DNA of 44,085 bases from a bacterium. GTDB taxonomy: Bacteria; Vulcanimicrobiota; Xenobia; Xenobiales; Xenobiaceae. The DNA is taken from contig JAFTAM010000151.1 in NCBI GenBank assembly GCA_017458675.1, positions 1 through 44,085 on the forward strand. Direction: 5' to 3'. The translations under genes and the position numbers were made by a program. Position 1 is the stretch's first letter. The number at the start of each line of letters is the position of its first letter. Below, one piece after another: positions 6,173 through 13,903 of the stretch. The notes under the pieces are model-generated. The model had not been told where the DNA came from. It worked only from the letters and a program-made list of their open reading frames with translations, and did not search any database.

Positions 6173-7585
6173 ATGAAGGTTAGTTTGACCGAAGTGTCAC
6201 CTATTAAACGCAGAATCGAAGTCACCGTAGATTCCGAAACCGTAGAGCAGGCCTATGCCAAGGCTTTTAAAGACGCCTTAAAGATGCTGGCTATCCCCGG
6301 TTTCCGCCGCGGTAAGGTCCCTGCCTATATCGGACGCAAGCATATTGCCAATTCGATGCTCAATCGTGAAGTGATTGAAAATTTAGTGCCGGCTTCCTTA
6401 AGAGAAGCTGTTGAGCAGGAGAAAATTGACATCGTTTCTCAGCCTGATATTTCCAAAATTTCTGTACAGCGCGGCAAAGAATTGACCTATACTGCTGAAT
6501 TTGAAGTCATTCCCGTCATAGAGCTCAAGGACTATGAGGGCATTCCTATCGAGCAGGAGCGTTATGAGCCTACCGAAAAGGACGTTGACGAAGCTATTGA
6601 GCGCGCCAGAAACGGACGCGCCGTTTTAGAGGATGTGAACGATCGCGGCCTTCAGGCTGAGGATATCGCCATCGTCGATTATGAGAGTTTTGAAAACGGC
6701 AAGGCCGTTAAAAACGGCAATGCCAAAGACTTCCCCATGGAGCTGAGACCTGCCGGTTATGTTCCCGGCTTCCTCGAGAACCTTTACGGCTTAAAGGCCG
6801 GCGAGGAGAAGGAATTTGACGTCGAATTCCCGGCCGATTATAAGTCCGAATTGGCCGGCCGCACAATTCATTTCCACTTTAGCGTTAAGAGCGTTAAAGA
6901 GCGCCGTCTGCCCGAACTGGATGAAAATTTTGTCAAGGCCGTTTCCGATGTAAATACGGTGGAAGAGCTGAAGGCCCGAATTATGGAGTCTATGAAGCAG
7001 CAGAGCCAGAATGAGGCCGAGCAGCATATCGCCGAAAAGATTTACTTCAAGATTGCCTCTCAGGTCCCTACGGATATGATTCCCAAAGCGCTCTGCCAGT
7101 ATCATGCCGCCGTCTTTAACGAGCGCGTTGTCGGCAACCTCAGAGCGCAGAACAAGCGCCTGGCGGATATGCTCAAGGAGCAGAACCGCACTGAGGAGGA
7201 TTGGATTAAACATGTCAATCTTATGGGATACGGCGAAGCCCGTCTGGAAATTCTGGTAAAGAACCTGGCCCGTCAGCTCAATATCAGCGTCAGCGACGAA
7301 GACGTAAATAAACTTATTGACGAAGAAGCCAGACGCACCCGTCAGACCGCCGCTTCTATCCGCAAGCAGATGGAGCGCGGCGGCGTCATCAAGCAGCTTC
7401 AGTACAGTCTGCTCCGCGACGAAATCACTCAGCATCTGGTAAATTCCGCAGCCGTAACTTATATTAAGCCTAAGACTGCCGAAGAGAGAGCCGCCGAAGC
7501 CGCTAAGCTCGCCGAAGAGGCTGCAAAAGCCGCCGAAGAAGTCAAGGCTGAGGAAAATAAGGCCGAGGAAAACAAGGCTGAGTAA
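6173..7585 (+). CDS. tig: Trigger factor, ribosome-associated chaperone and peptidyl-prolyl isomerase
   Basis: The protein binds the ribosome exit tunnel and folds nascent chains. The ATG at 6173 follows AGGAGG at the right distance; an in-frame upstream extension is not plausible. The 470-residue product carries the ribosome-binding signature GFRRGKVP at 43-50, an FKBP-type isomerase domain at about 150-240 (VDYESFENGK, VPGFLENLYGLKAGEEK) and a helical C-terminal chaperone domain. The last 30 residues are an Ala/Glu/Lys-rich tail (KLAEEAAKAAEEV then repeated AEENK), longer than usual. The order tig-clpP-clpX is the classical arrangement, though 341 nt separate tig from clpP, so clpPX may have its own promoter. 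Confidence 0.95.
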   Translation: MKVSLTEVSPIKRRIEVTVDSETVEQAYAKAFKDALKMLAIPGFRRGKVPAYIGRKHIANSMLNREVIENLVPASLREAVEQEKIDIVSQPDISKISVQRGKELTYTAEFEVIPVIELKDYEGIPIEQERYEPTEKDVDEAIERARNGRAVLEDVNDRGLQAEDIAIVDYESFENGKAVKNGNAKDFPMELRPAGYVPGFLENLYGLKAGEEKEFDVEFPADYKSELAGRTIHFHFSVKSVKERRLPELDENFVKAVSDVNTVEELKARIMESMKQQSQNEAEQHIAEKIYFKIASQVPTDMIPKALCQYHAAVFNERVVGNLRAQNKRLADMLKEQNRTEEDWIKHVNLMGYGEARLEILVKNLARQLNISVSDEDVNKLIDEEARRTRQTAASIRKQMERGGVIKQLQYSLLRDEITQHLVNSAAVTYIKPKTAEERAAEAAKLAEEAAKAAEEVKAEENKAEENKAE

Positions 7586-7926
7586 GCTGCGGCTGAAGTC
7601 TGATAATTTTTAAGTTTCTTCGCCCGGGCTCGGAAGGACATGAACGACGTATCGGTCTGAGCCTGCAGCAGCAGTAAAAAAATAAGATTCTTCGCCTGGG
7701 TTCAAAATGACATGCATGACATGCCGTCCCGAGCCTGCGAAGGGTCTTATATTTTTGTCTGCGGACTTTTTAAAAGTCAATATTAGGCATATATTTGTAC
7801 TGTAAAAAAAGAATAGGAGGAAATTGCCGTTTTATTTGATATTATGGCTGAGTTGAATTAAAATAAGAACATGGCCTGCCGGCCGGAAGCCGGTTCAGAT
7901 TAAATTTTATAAAGGGTTATCAAAAG
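7586..7926 (+). other. tig-clpP intergenic region with hairpins
   Basis: The 341-base gap contains an imperfect inverted repeat (arms 7683-7696 and 7733-7749, TAAGA..CTTCGC against GCGAAG..TCTTA) related to the TCATTCTGAG dispersed family. It also has the palindrome GACTTTT-T-AAAAGTC at 7764-7778. A strong AGGAGG at 7815-7820 is followed by a 10-codon frame from TTG 7824 to TGA 7856. I see no clean promoter, although ATATATT near 7790 could be a -10 box. Confidence 0.5.
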
Positions 7927-8574
7927 GTGGATTTTTTCAGAAAAAATTATATCAGCGGTAAATATGCGCCCGGAGGCATCCGCTCCAGTCTTATTCCCAT
8001 GGTTGTGGAGCAGACCGCCAGGGGAGAGCGATCTTACGATATTTATTCGCGTTTATTAAAAAACCGTATAGTCTTTTTGGGCGACGAGGTCACCGATTAT
8101 CTCAGCAATCTGATTATTGCTCAGCTGTTATTCTTGGAGCAGGAGGACCCGGACAAAGATATTGATCTTTATATCAACAGTCCCGGCGGTTCGGTGACGG
8201 CAGGTTTGGCCATATATGACTGCATGCAGCTGGTAAAGCCTGATATTTCCACAATTTGTATCGGCATGGCTGCCAGCGCGGCCGCTCTGCTTCTTTCCGG
8301 AGGAGCTAAGGGCAAGCGTTTTTCGCTGCCTTATTCGCGCATAATGATTCATCAGCCCTGGATCAGCGGTATAGGCGGTCAGGCGACCGATATTGATATT
8401 CATGCCCGTGAGATTCTGCATACCCGTCATGTCACCAATGAGATTCTGGCCCGTCACTGCGGCAAGAGCATTGAAGAAATTGCCAGGGATACCGAGCGCG
8501 ACAATTATATGAGCGCGCAGGAAGCTGTCGATTACGGCCTGATAGATAAGATCATAACTAAAGAAGAAAGATAG
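7927..8574 (+). CDS. clpP: ATP-dependent Clp protease proteolytic subunit
   Basis: ClpP forms the barrel protease that degrades substrates unfolded by ClpX. The catalytic triad is visible as S117 in GMAASAA, H142 in MIHQP and D192 in ERDNY. Spacing between S and H (25 residues) equals that of E. coli ClpP. GTG at 7927 gives 215 residues with about 24 residues before the conserved [16 protein letters not shown] block. An ATG at 7999 would start inside this block without a ribosome binding site, so I prefer GTG, but the start is uncertain. clpX begins 29 nt downstream, and the two are surely cotranscribed. Confidence 0.95.
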   Translation: MDFFRKNYISGKYAPGGIRSSLIPMVVEQTARGERSYDIYSRLLKNRIVFLGDEVTDYLSNLIIAQLLFLEQEDPDKDIDLYINSPGGSVTAGLAIYDCMQLVKPDISTICIGMAASAAALLLSGGAKGKRFSLPYSRIMIHQPWISGIGGQATDIDIHAREILHTRHVTNEILARHCGKSIEEIARDTERDNYMSAQEAVDYGLIDKIITKEER

Positions 8575-8603
8575 AATGACGACGATTCGTCTGCGGAGGA
8601 ATT

Positions 8604-9890
8604 ATGTTTCGTTTTGGTGACGGAAAACAGGGAATTTTTTGCTGCTCCTTCTGCGGCAAAGAACAGAAGCATGTCAAACGCTTAATTGCCGGCAACGGAG
8701 TTTTTATCTGCAACGACTGCGTCGAGATGTGCAATGAAATTATTGCCGAAGAGATGGCTGACGACAGCCTGGAACCGACGGATAAGCTGCCTAAGCCCAA
8801 AGAGATATTGGATTTTCTCAATCAGTACGTTATAGGTCAGGAGAGAGCCAAAAAAGTCTTATCTGTAGCCGTATACAACCATTATAAACGAATCAGGGCG
8901 CCGAAAACAAAGGACGATGTGGAACTGCAGAAGAGCAATGTTTTAATTATCGGTCCTACCGGTAGCGGCAAAACCTATCTGGCCCAGACTCTGGCTAAAA
9001 TGCTGCGCGTCCCGCTGGCTATTTCCGACGCAACTACCCTGACCGAAGCCGGCTATGTGGGCGACGATGTGGAAAATATCCTGCGCAGTCTGATTCAGGC
9101 CGCCGATATGGATATCGAAGAGGCTGAGCGCGGCATCTGCTACATTGACGAAATAGACAAGGTGGCCCGAAAAGGCGAGAATATGTCGATTACCCGCGAC
9201 GTCAGCGGCGAGGGCGTGCAGCAGGCTCTTTTAAAGATTGTCGAGGGCTCTAAAGTGAGCGTGCCTCCTCAGGGCGGGCGCAAGCACCCCAACCAGGAGT
9301 GTCTGGAGATAGATACCACAAATATTTTGTTTATCTGCGGCGGCGCTTTTGAGGGACTGGAGGATATCATCGAGCAGCGCGTGGCTTCTCAGTCGATGGG
9401 CTTCCGCGCCAATATCGAGAGCCGCAAGGAGCGCAACGTGGGGGAACTGCTGGCTCAGGTCATGCCGGAGGATTTGATTAAATTCGGACTTATTCCCGAG
9501 TTTGTCGGACGCATGCCCGTTGTGGTTACTCTGAACGGTCTGGACGAAAAGGCCCTGGTGCGCATTATGACCGAGCCCAAAAACGCTTTGGTCAAACAGT
9601 ATCAGCGTCTTTTCAATATGGATAACGTAGAGCTGGTCTTCACCAAAGAATCGGTAGAGGCGGTGGCCAAGGAAGCCGATAAGCGCAAAACCGGAGCCCG
9701 CGCTTTAAGAAGCATAGTTGAGGACGCGATGTTGGACGTTATGTTTGAAATACCCTCCAACAATGAAATTTGCAAATGTATAATTACCGATGACGTAATC
9801 AATAAAAAGGCCGAACCGACCTTAGTCTGCAGCGGCGAAGATTTGGACGTCAAGAAGACTGACGCCGGCAAGAAGAGCGCCGATAAATAG
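8604..9890 (+). CDS. clpX: ATP-dependent Clp protease ATP-binding subunit ClpX
   Basis: ClpX is a hexameric AAA+ unfoldase that feeds substrates to ClpP. The 428-residue protein has the N-terminal C4 zinc-binding domain (C14, C17, C36, C39), Walker A GPTGSGKT at 117-124, the pore loop GYVG at 150-153, Walker B with CYIDEID near 180, and the ClpP-contacting loop as SMGF instead of the usual [21 protein letters not shown] and VGRMPV follow as expected. The start has a GGAGG site 8 nt upstream. A strong terminator follows at 9925. Confidence 0.97.
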   Translation: MFRFGDGKQGIFCCSFCGKEQKHVKRLIAGNGVFICNDCVEMCNEIIAEEMADDSLEPTDKLPKPKEILDFLNQYVIGQERAKKVLSVAVYNHYKRIRAPKTKDDVELQKSNVLIIGPTGSGKTYLAQTLAKMLRVPLAISDATTLTEAGYVGDDVENILRSLIQAADMDIEEAERGICYIDEIDKVARKGENMSITRDVSGEGVQQALLKIVEGSKVSVPPQGGRKHPNQECLEIDTTNILFICGGAFEGLEDIIEQRVASQSMGFRANIESRKERNVGELLAQVMPEDLIKFGLIPEFVGRMPVVVTLNGLDEKALVRIMTEPKNALVKQYQRLFNMDNVELVFTKESVEAVAKEADKRKTGARALRSIVEDAMLDVMFEIPSNNEICKCIITDDVINKKAEPTLVCSGEDLDVKKTDAGKKSADK

Positions 9891-9924
9891 CGGCGAGCCT
9901 TATCGCTGAGATGAATAAATACAG

Positions 9925-9964
9925 TCCTGCCGAAGCGCGCGTTCGATTCGGCGGGATTTTTTTT
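9925..9964 (+). terminator. Intrinsic terminator after clpX
   Basis: TCCTGCCGAA at 9925-9934 pairs with TTCGGCGGGA at 9947-9956, followed by eight Ts. Confidence 0.88.
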
Positions 9965-10087
9965 GGGGGGGAGGGAGGGCGCGGTTAAGCTCGGAAAGCT
10001 CAAGTAAATTCTCTGCGGATTTTTAATAGGTTTTCCGGAGGAAACTGCGAATTTCTCTACTTTATACTGTTTTATGAGGTTCAGAGT

Positions 10088-11347
10088 ATGGATTCGTTGC
10101 TATTTTTGGCTAAAGAGGCTCAGGCTTCAGGTTTAGCGGAGATGTTCGGTCAGCCTAATTGGGTGCAGATCATCACCGGCGTTATCGGCGGAGGTATTTT
10201 GGCCGGCGCCGGCGGAGCTTTAGTCAATGTAATTTTGAACCGTATGGCTGAACCGCAGACAATAGGAGAGGTCGCTCCCGGCAGTATGGACACCAGGCGC
10301 TGGGAGGCCCTGCCGGTTCTGATCGGCAAGCTTACGGAGGCTTCGGAACCCAACCAGGTTTTCAGAGTAATTCTGGAAACGACTAAGGAATACCTGAGCT
10401 GTGAATACTGCGCTCTTTTGATTCTGCGCGGCAATGAATACCGCTATGAGGCCGGCATCGGCCTATGCGAGGAAAGCCGTCAGGCCTTTAAGCTTCCGGC
10501 TTCCGACGGTCTGGTCGATTTTATGCGCACCAAGGGGCAGTCGGTTATTTTGACGCGCAACGACCGCCAGCTGCAGACCTTTAAGTTTTTGCGCGAGCCT
10601 ATTAGCGAAGTCATTGTCACGCCTCTGCGTACCGGCAACAATATTTTTGCTCTTCTCTTTGTGGCCAATAAAGCTCAGCTGGGGACCTTCAACAAGGCTG
10701 ACTTTGAAATGCTTTCGGTTATATCGATGCCGTTCGCTCTGTCTCTCTTCCAGGCCATTACCTTTAAGCGGGCCCAAGGCAGCGTTGTGAGCGCTATAGT
10801 CGATATTATTACCAACGACGAAGAAACTAATCCCTACCGAAAGGGCCATTCCAAGCGGGTGGCAGCCTTGGCGGAGGCTATGGGACGCGAGCTGCGCATG
10901 AGCGCTCTGGAGATAGACAGTCTGCGCAGCGCCGCTTATCTGCACAATTTAGGAAAATTCTCTCTGCCTGACAATCTGCGCTTCTGCGAAGTTCTGCCGG
11001 ATAATCCTCAGGAGAGGGAGCTGGTTGCTCAGCAGGACAAGATAGCCGTTTCCTGGCTGCGTCCCTTGGGCTTTGTAGAAAAATCTTTGCCTCTTATACT
11101 GCATCATCATGAGCGCTATGACGGCTCCGGATTCCCCAGCAATATGCGGGGAGCGGCTATCCCTATCGGAGCTATGATCATTGCCGTTGCCGAAACTTTT
11201 GATTTAATGACTCATCCCCATCCCAATCACAAGGCCCGTTCCGCCGAAGAGGTCAAAGAGTATATAGAATCTCAGTCGAACAGCAAATTCGATCCTCAGG
11301 TTGTACGCGCCTTTATCTCCGTAATGAATAAATCGGCGGCAGGTTAA
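10088..11347 (+). CDS. Membrane-anchored GAF plus degenerate HD-GYP protein
   Basis: The 419-residue protein has a hydrophobic Gly/Ala-rich segment at about 27-50, a GAF-like sensor domain at about 75-220, and an HD-GYP domain at about 235-400. HD-GYP domains normally hydrolyse cyclic-di-GMP. Several signature positions differ here. The HD pair is H286-N287, the GYP element is GSGFP (HHERYDGSGFP at 340-350), and the late metal ligand in IIAVAD is E369 (IIAVAETFD). H254, H340, H341, E342 and D345 remain. Loss of two metal ligands suggests a reduced or purely binding role. It starts a run of three same-strand genes; the next begins 3 nt after its stop. Confidence 0.85.
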   Translation: MDSLLFLAKEAQASGLAEMFGQPNWVQIITGVIGGGILAGAGGALVNVILNRMAEPQTIGEVAPGSMDTRRWEALPVLIGKLTEASEPNQVFRVILETTKEYLSCEYCALLILRGNEYRYEAGIGLCEESRQAFKLPASDGLVDFMRTKGQSVILTRNDRQLQTFKFLREPISEVIVTPLRTGNNIFALLFVANKAQLGTFNKADFEMLSVISMPFALSLFQAITFKRAQGSVVSAIVDIITNDEETNPYRKGHSKRVAALAEAMGRELRMSALEIDSLRSAAYLHNLGKFSLPDNLRFCEVLPDNPQERELVAQQDKIAVSWLRPLGFVEKSLPLILHHHERYDGSGFPSNMRGAAIPIGAMIIAVAETFDLMTHPHPNHKARSAEEVKEYIESQSNSKFDPQVVRAFISVMNKSAAG

Positions 11348-11350
11348 GCT

Positions 11351-11977
11351 ATGTTGAAGGAATTGCACAGCGCGGCTGAAGGCTTGGTCGAGGAGCTTTG
11401 CCAAAAAGTTGAAAATAGTGAAATCAGGCGTCTGGAAAATAAGGGCTTTCAGGGCGCCAAGGTTATTTTGCCCCGAGGCTTTGAGCATATAACCGCGCCT
11501 ACCAGAGCTTATCTGGTGTGGCCGAGCTGGTTCGGAAGCTTTAACGGCTATGATACCACGGTAGAATTTATCCCCAGGAGCAGCGATTACTGCCGCATCT
11601 GTTTTGATATACACAAAACCGATCTGCAGTATAATTTCTGGATTTTTTCGGAGGATGGAGAACCCTCTATTTTTGAAACCTCGGGTGCGGTTCTCTATGC
11701 TCTGGAGGACGAGGAGCTCGGAAAGCTGTACCGCTGCCTCAACCTGGGGCCCTTATGTGAAATTATCAATTCTGAAGCTTTCTGCCGCATATTGAAGCAG
11801 CTTCCGGAATTTCTGCGCCTGAGGGTTCACGGTAAGGGAGTGCGGCTGACCTGGGAAATTGACGACGCCGTACATATAAATGCCGAGCATATTCTGAAAT
11901 ATTTAACTCTGCTGTCTGAAATGACGAAAGCTTTGGAACAGTATGAGGACGGAGACCGGCGGACAGAAGAAGCTTAA
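11351..11977 (+). CDS. Protein of unknown function (208 aa)
   Basis: I do not recognise this protein. It is soluble and acidic, with no signal peptide or membrane segment. It has an N-terminal helical stretch to about residue 30, a mixed region with many aromatic residues (YLVWPSWFGSFNGYD near 54-68), and a helical C-terminus rich in Leu and Glu. It lies 3 nt after the HD-GYP-like gene and 3 nt before the TPR gene, so translation of all three is probably linked. A role tied to either neighbour is inference only. Confidence 0.75.
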   Translation: MLKELHSAAEGLVEELCQKVENSEIRRLENKGFQGAKVILPRGFEHITAPTRAYLVWPSWFGSFNGYDTTVEFIPRSSDYCRICFDIHKTDLQYNFWIFSEDGEPSIFETSGAVLYALEDEELGKLYRCLNLGPLCEIINSEAFCRILKQLPEFLRLRVHGKGVRLTWEIDDAVHINAEHILKYLTLLSEMTKALEQYEDGDRRTEEA

Positions 11978-11980
11978 TTT

Positions 11981-13393
11981 ATGAAGCTCAGATATGTGTG
12001 GGAAGCTCTGTTATTGAGTATCTGTCTTTGGGGCGGCGCGGCCGAGGCCGATACGGTTCTGCCTTTTGAGGTCAATGCGCAGAATGCCGCTCAGGTGCGC
12101 GATTGGGAGGTTAAGCAGCTCTTTCGGGAGGGACGGATGCTGCAGCGCAGAGGCTTGCAGGATCGGGCTGCCCGTATGTATTCCAAGGCTTTCGGACTTG
12201 ACGGCTGCCGGATAGAGATTCTGCCCTATTGGGGACTGGCAGAGTATAAACTGGGCCATTTTGAGGATGCTTTACGCCTCTTTGATATATATTTAAAGGC
12301 TGAGCCCGATGAACCGCTGGTCGGCGTTAACCGAGCCTTATGTCTTTTGACGCTGGGCCGTTTTGAAGACTGCTTGACAGAGCTGGAACGCTGGGATAGT
12401 TTTTTTCAGGACAACAGCTGCTTTATGCTGATCAGAGGCTGCGCCCGCCTGAAAATGAATAATCCGGAGGCTGCCGAAGCTGATTTTAAAAGAGCCGCAG
12501 ACGCCCCAAATGCGAATAAAGCGCTGGCCTGTATCTGGATGGCGGAAGCGGAGCGCAGGCAGGGCCGTCTGACTGAGGCTAAGGAGCTTTTGCTCTCTTG
12601 CGGCGGAGATGAAGGGCTCAAGTCGGTATGGGCCAACAATCTGGCCGTAACGGAGGAGCATTTAGGCTTGGAAGACGAGGCCGCCCTCCATTTTCGCGAG
12701 GCCGCTTCGCTAAATTCCGAACGGGGCGAATTCAACGAAGCTTTGCTGAAGATCTTTATGCAGCGGGAAACCGATATTTTGGCTTTGGCCGAACTCAGCG
12801 ACAAATATGCCGACAACCCCTGGGGCGATTTTCTCTATGCCGTGGCTCTGCAGCGCAGCGGGCGCTATGAAGAAGCCGAAAAAATTCTGCATACTCTGCA
12901 GAACAAGCTGGCCGATGAAAAGGGCGCCGCCGTTCTGCGTATGGAGAACGGTTTGGCTGAGGATGACATAGAGCTTTTAAAATACTATGCTGAGCTGTAT
13001 TTGGGAATTAATTTTCTTCACTTCGGCGAGCCTCAGAGGGCTGCGGAGTTTTGGGAAAGGGCCTGTGATAGGGAACCTGAGCGCATAGATTACCATTACA
13101 ATTATGCGTTGGCTCTGTCCTTAAAGGACGAGCAAATTCAGGCCTTGGCGGAAGCGGAGACCGCCCGCCATCTGGTGCATCTGCGCTTGAGCGAGGCCGC
13201 TCCCGGAGAACTGTTCGGACAGCGCAGCCGCTGGGAACCCGTCTATTATCTGCTGGCCTGCATGCAGGAAAAATGCGCTCATAAGCAAGAGGCGCTGGCC
13301 TCCTTCCGCGAATGGCTGCGCTGCTTCCCCGACGATCCGAAGAAAAACGCAGTTGAGCGGCACATAGATTATCTGACGCACGGCTCCCGCTGA
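11981..13393 (+). CDS. Exported TPR-repeat protein
   Basis: The 470-residue product has a signal peptide (KLRYVWE, hydrophobic LLLSICLW, then GGAAEAD), with cleavage likely near residue 23. The rest is a long run of TPR-type helix pairs, for example RAARMYSKAFGLDG, YKLGHFEDALRLFDIYLKA, DEAALHFREAASLNSERG and RAAEFWERACDREPERIDY. TPR arrays bind other proteins, so this is likely a periplasmic scaffold. It is the last of the three-gene run. No strong terminator follows, but repeats do. Confidence 0.85.
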   Translation: MKLRYVWEALLLSICLWGGAAEADTVLPFEVNAQNAAQVRDWEVKQLFREGRMLQRRGLQDRAARMYSKAFGLDGCRIEILPYWGLAEYKLGHFEDALRLFDIYLKAEPDEPLVGVNRALCLLTLGRFEDCLTELERWDSFFQDNSCFMLIRGCARLKMNNPEAAEADFKRAADAPNANKALACIWMAEAERRQGRLTEAKELLLSCGGDEGLKSVWANNLAVTEEHLGLEDEAALHFREAASLNSERGEFNEALLKIFMQRETDILALAELSDKYADNPWGDFLYAVALQRSGRYEEAEKILHTLQNKLADEKGAAVLRMENGLAEDDIELLKYYAELYLGINFLHFGEPQRAAEFWERACDREPERIDYHYNYALALSLKDEQIQALAEAETARHLVHLRLSEAAPGELFGQRSRWEPVYYLLACMQEKCAHKQEALASFREWLRCFPDDPKKNAVERHIDYLTHGSR

Positions 13394-13556
13394 GTCAGTA
13401 TTATTGCTTTCTGCGCCGTCCGTCATTATGCGTCCCGGTCAGTTGCCAATCATTCTGACCTGCCTTCAGGCGTCGCGGCTGTAAATTTTGTCATCCTGAG
13501 CCGCCGGCGAAGAACCTGTTAAACTAGTTATGCCTGTTTTCGCTATGTCAATTGTT
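13394..13556 (+). repeat. Partial copy of the dispersed repeat
   Basis: 13490-13550 (GTCATCCTGAGCC, GGCGAAGAACCTGTT, then GTTTTCGCTATGTC) is a degraded duplicate of the middle of copy B, which starts right after it. Nothing else is apparent here. Confidence 0.5.
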
Positions 13557-13803
13557 ATAAAGTTAAGGCAAAATAATGCTAAAAGGTGCATTAGCTTGTT
13601 TTACCAATGCTTGTAAATGTTTCCTCTGTCATTCTGAGCGCAGCGAAGAATCTGTCAAGCATGTTTAACTTGTTTTCGCTATGCCGGTTTTCTTTGTCGT
13701 TACCGCTCCGCGCTCGCTGTGCACGAATCTCCGCGTACGCGTCAAAGAAAACCTTTGTTAAGCGTGTCTGCAAAAAGCTTGTTTTTGCTTAACTTACCGA
13801 CAG
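13557..13803 (+). repeat. Large dispersed repeat, copy B (complete)
   Basis: This is the full unit of about 246 bp, from ATAAAGTTAAGGCAAAAT to TTGCTTAACTTACCGA. It contains the TCATTCTGAGCGCAGCGAAG core and a perfect 11-bp inverted repeat, GGTTTTCTTTG at 13686-13696 and CAAAGAAAACC at 13743-13753, enclosing a GC-rich middle. It fills the space between two convergent genes. Open frames through it on both strands are not conserved between copies. Confidence 0.85.
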
Positions 13804-13825
13804 TATCCTTTGGCGGGCACGGCAA

Positions 13826-13855
13826 AATAAGAAAGCCCGCCTTTCGGCGGGCGTC
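13826..13855 (-). terminator. Intrinsic terminator of the GGDEF gene
   Basis: On the minus strand GCCCGCC-GAAA-GGCGGGC is followed by TTTCTTATT, about 50 nt after the gene's stop. Confidence 0.8.
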
Positions 13856-13903
13856 ATCGGCGCCAAAAATGACATAAGCGCCTTCGCAAATGATAACTCA
13901 GAA

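Noticed and set aside
10088..11347. Call as a fully active cyclic-di-GMP phosphodiesterase
   Set aside because: HD is HN and the later AD is AE; activity cannot be assumed.
13591..13803. Short open frames inside dispersed repeat copy B
   Set aside because: The frames are not preserved in copies A, C and D, so the element is not coding.
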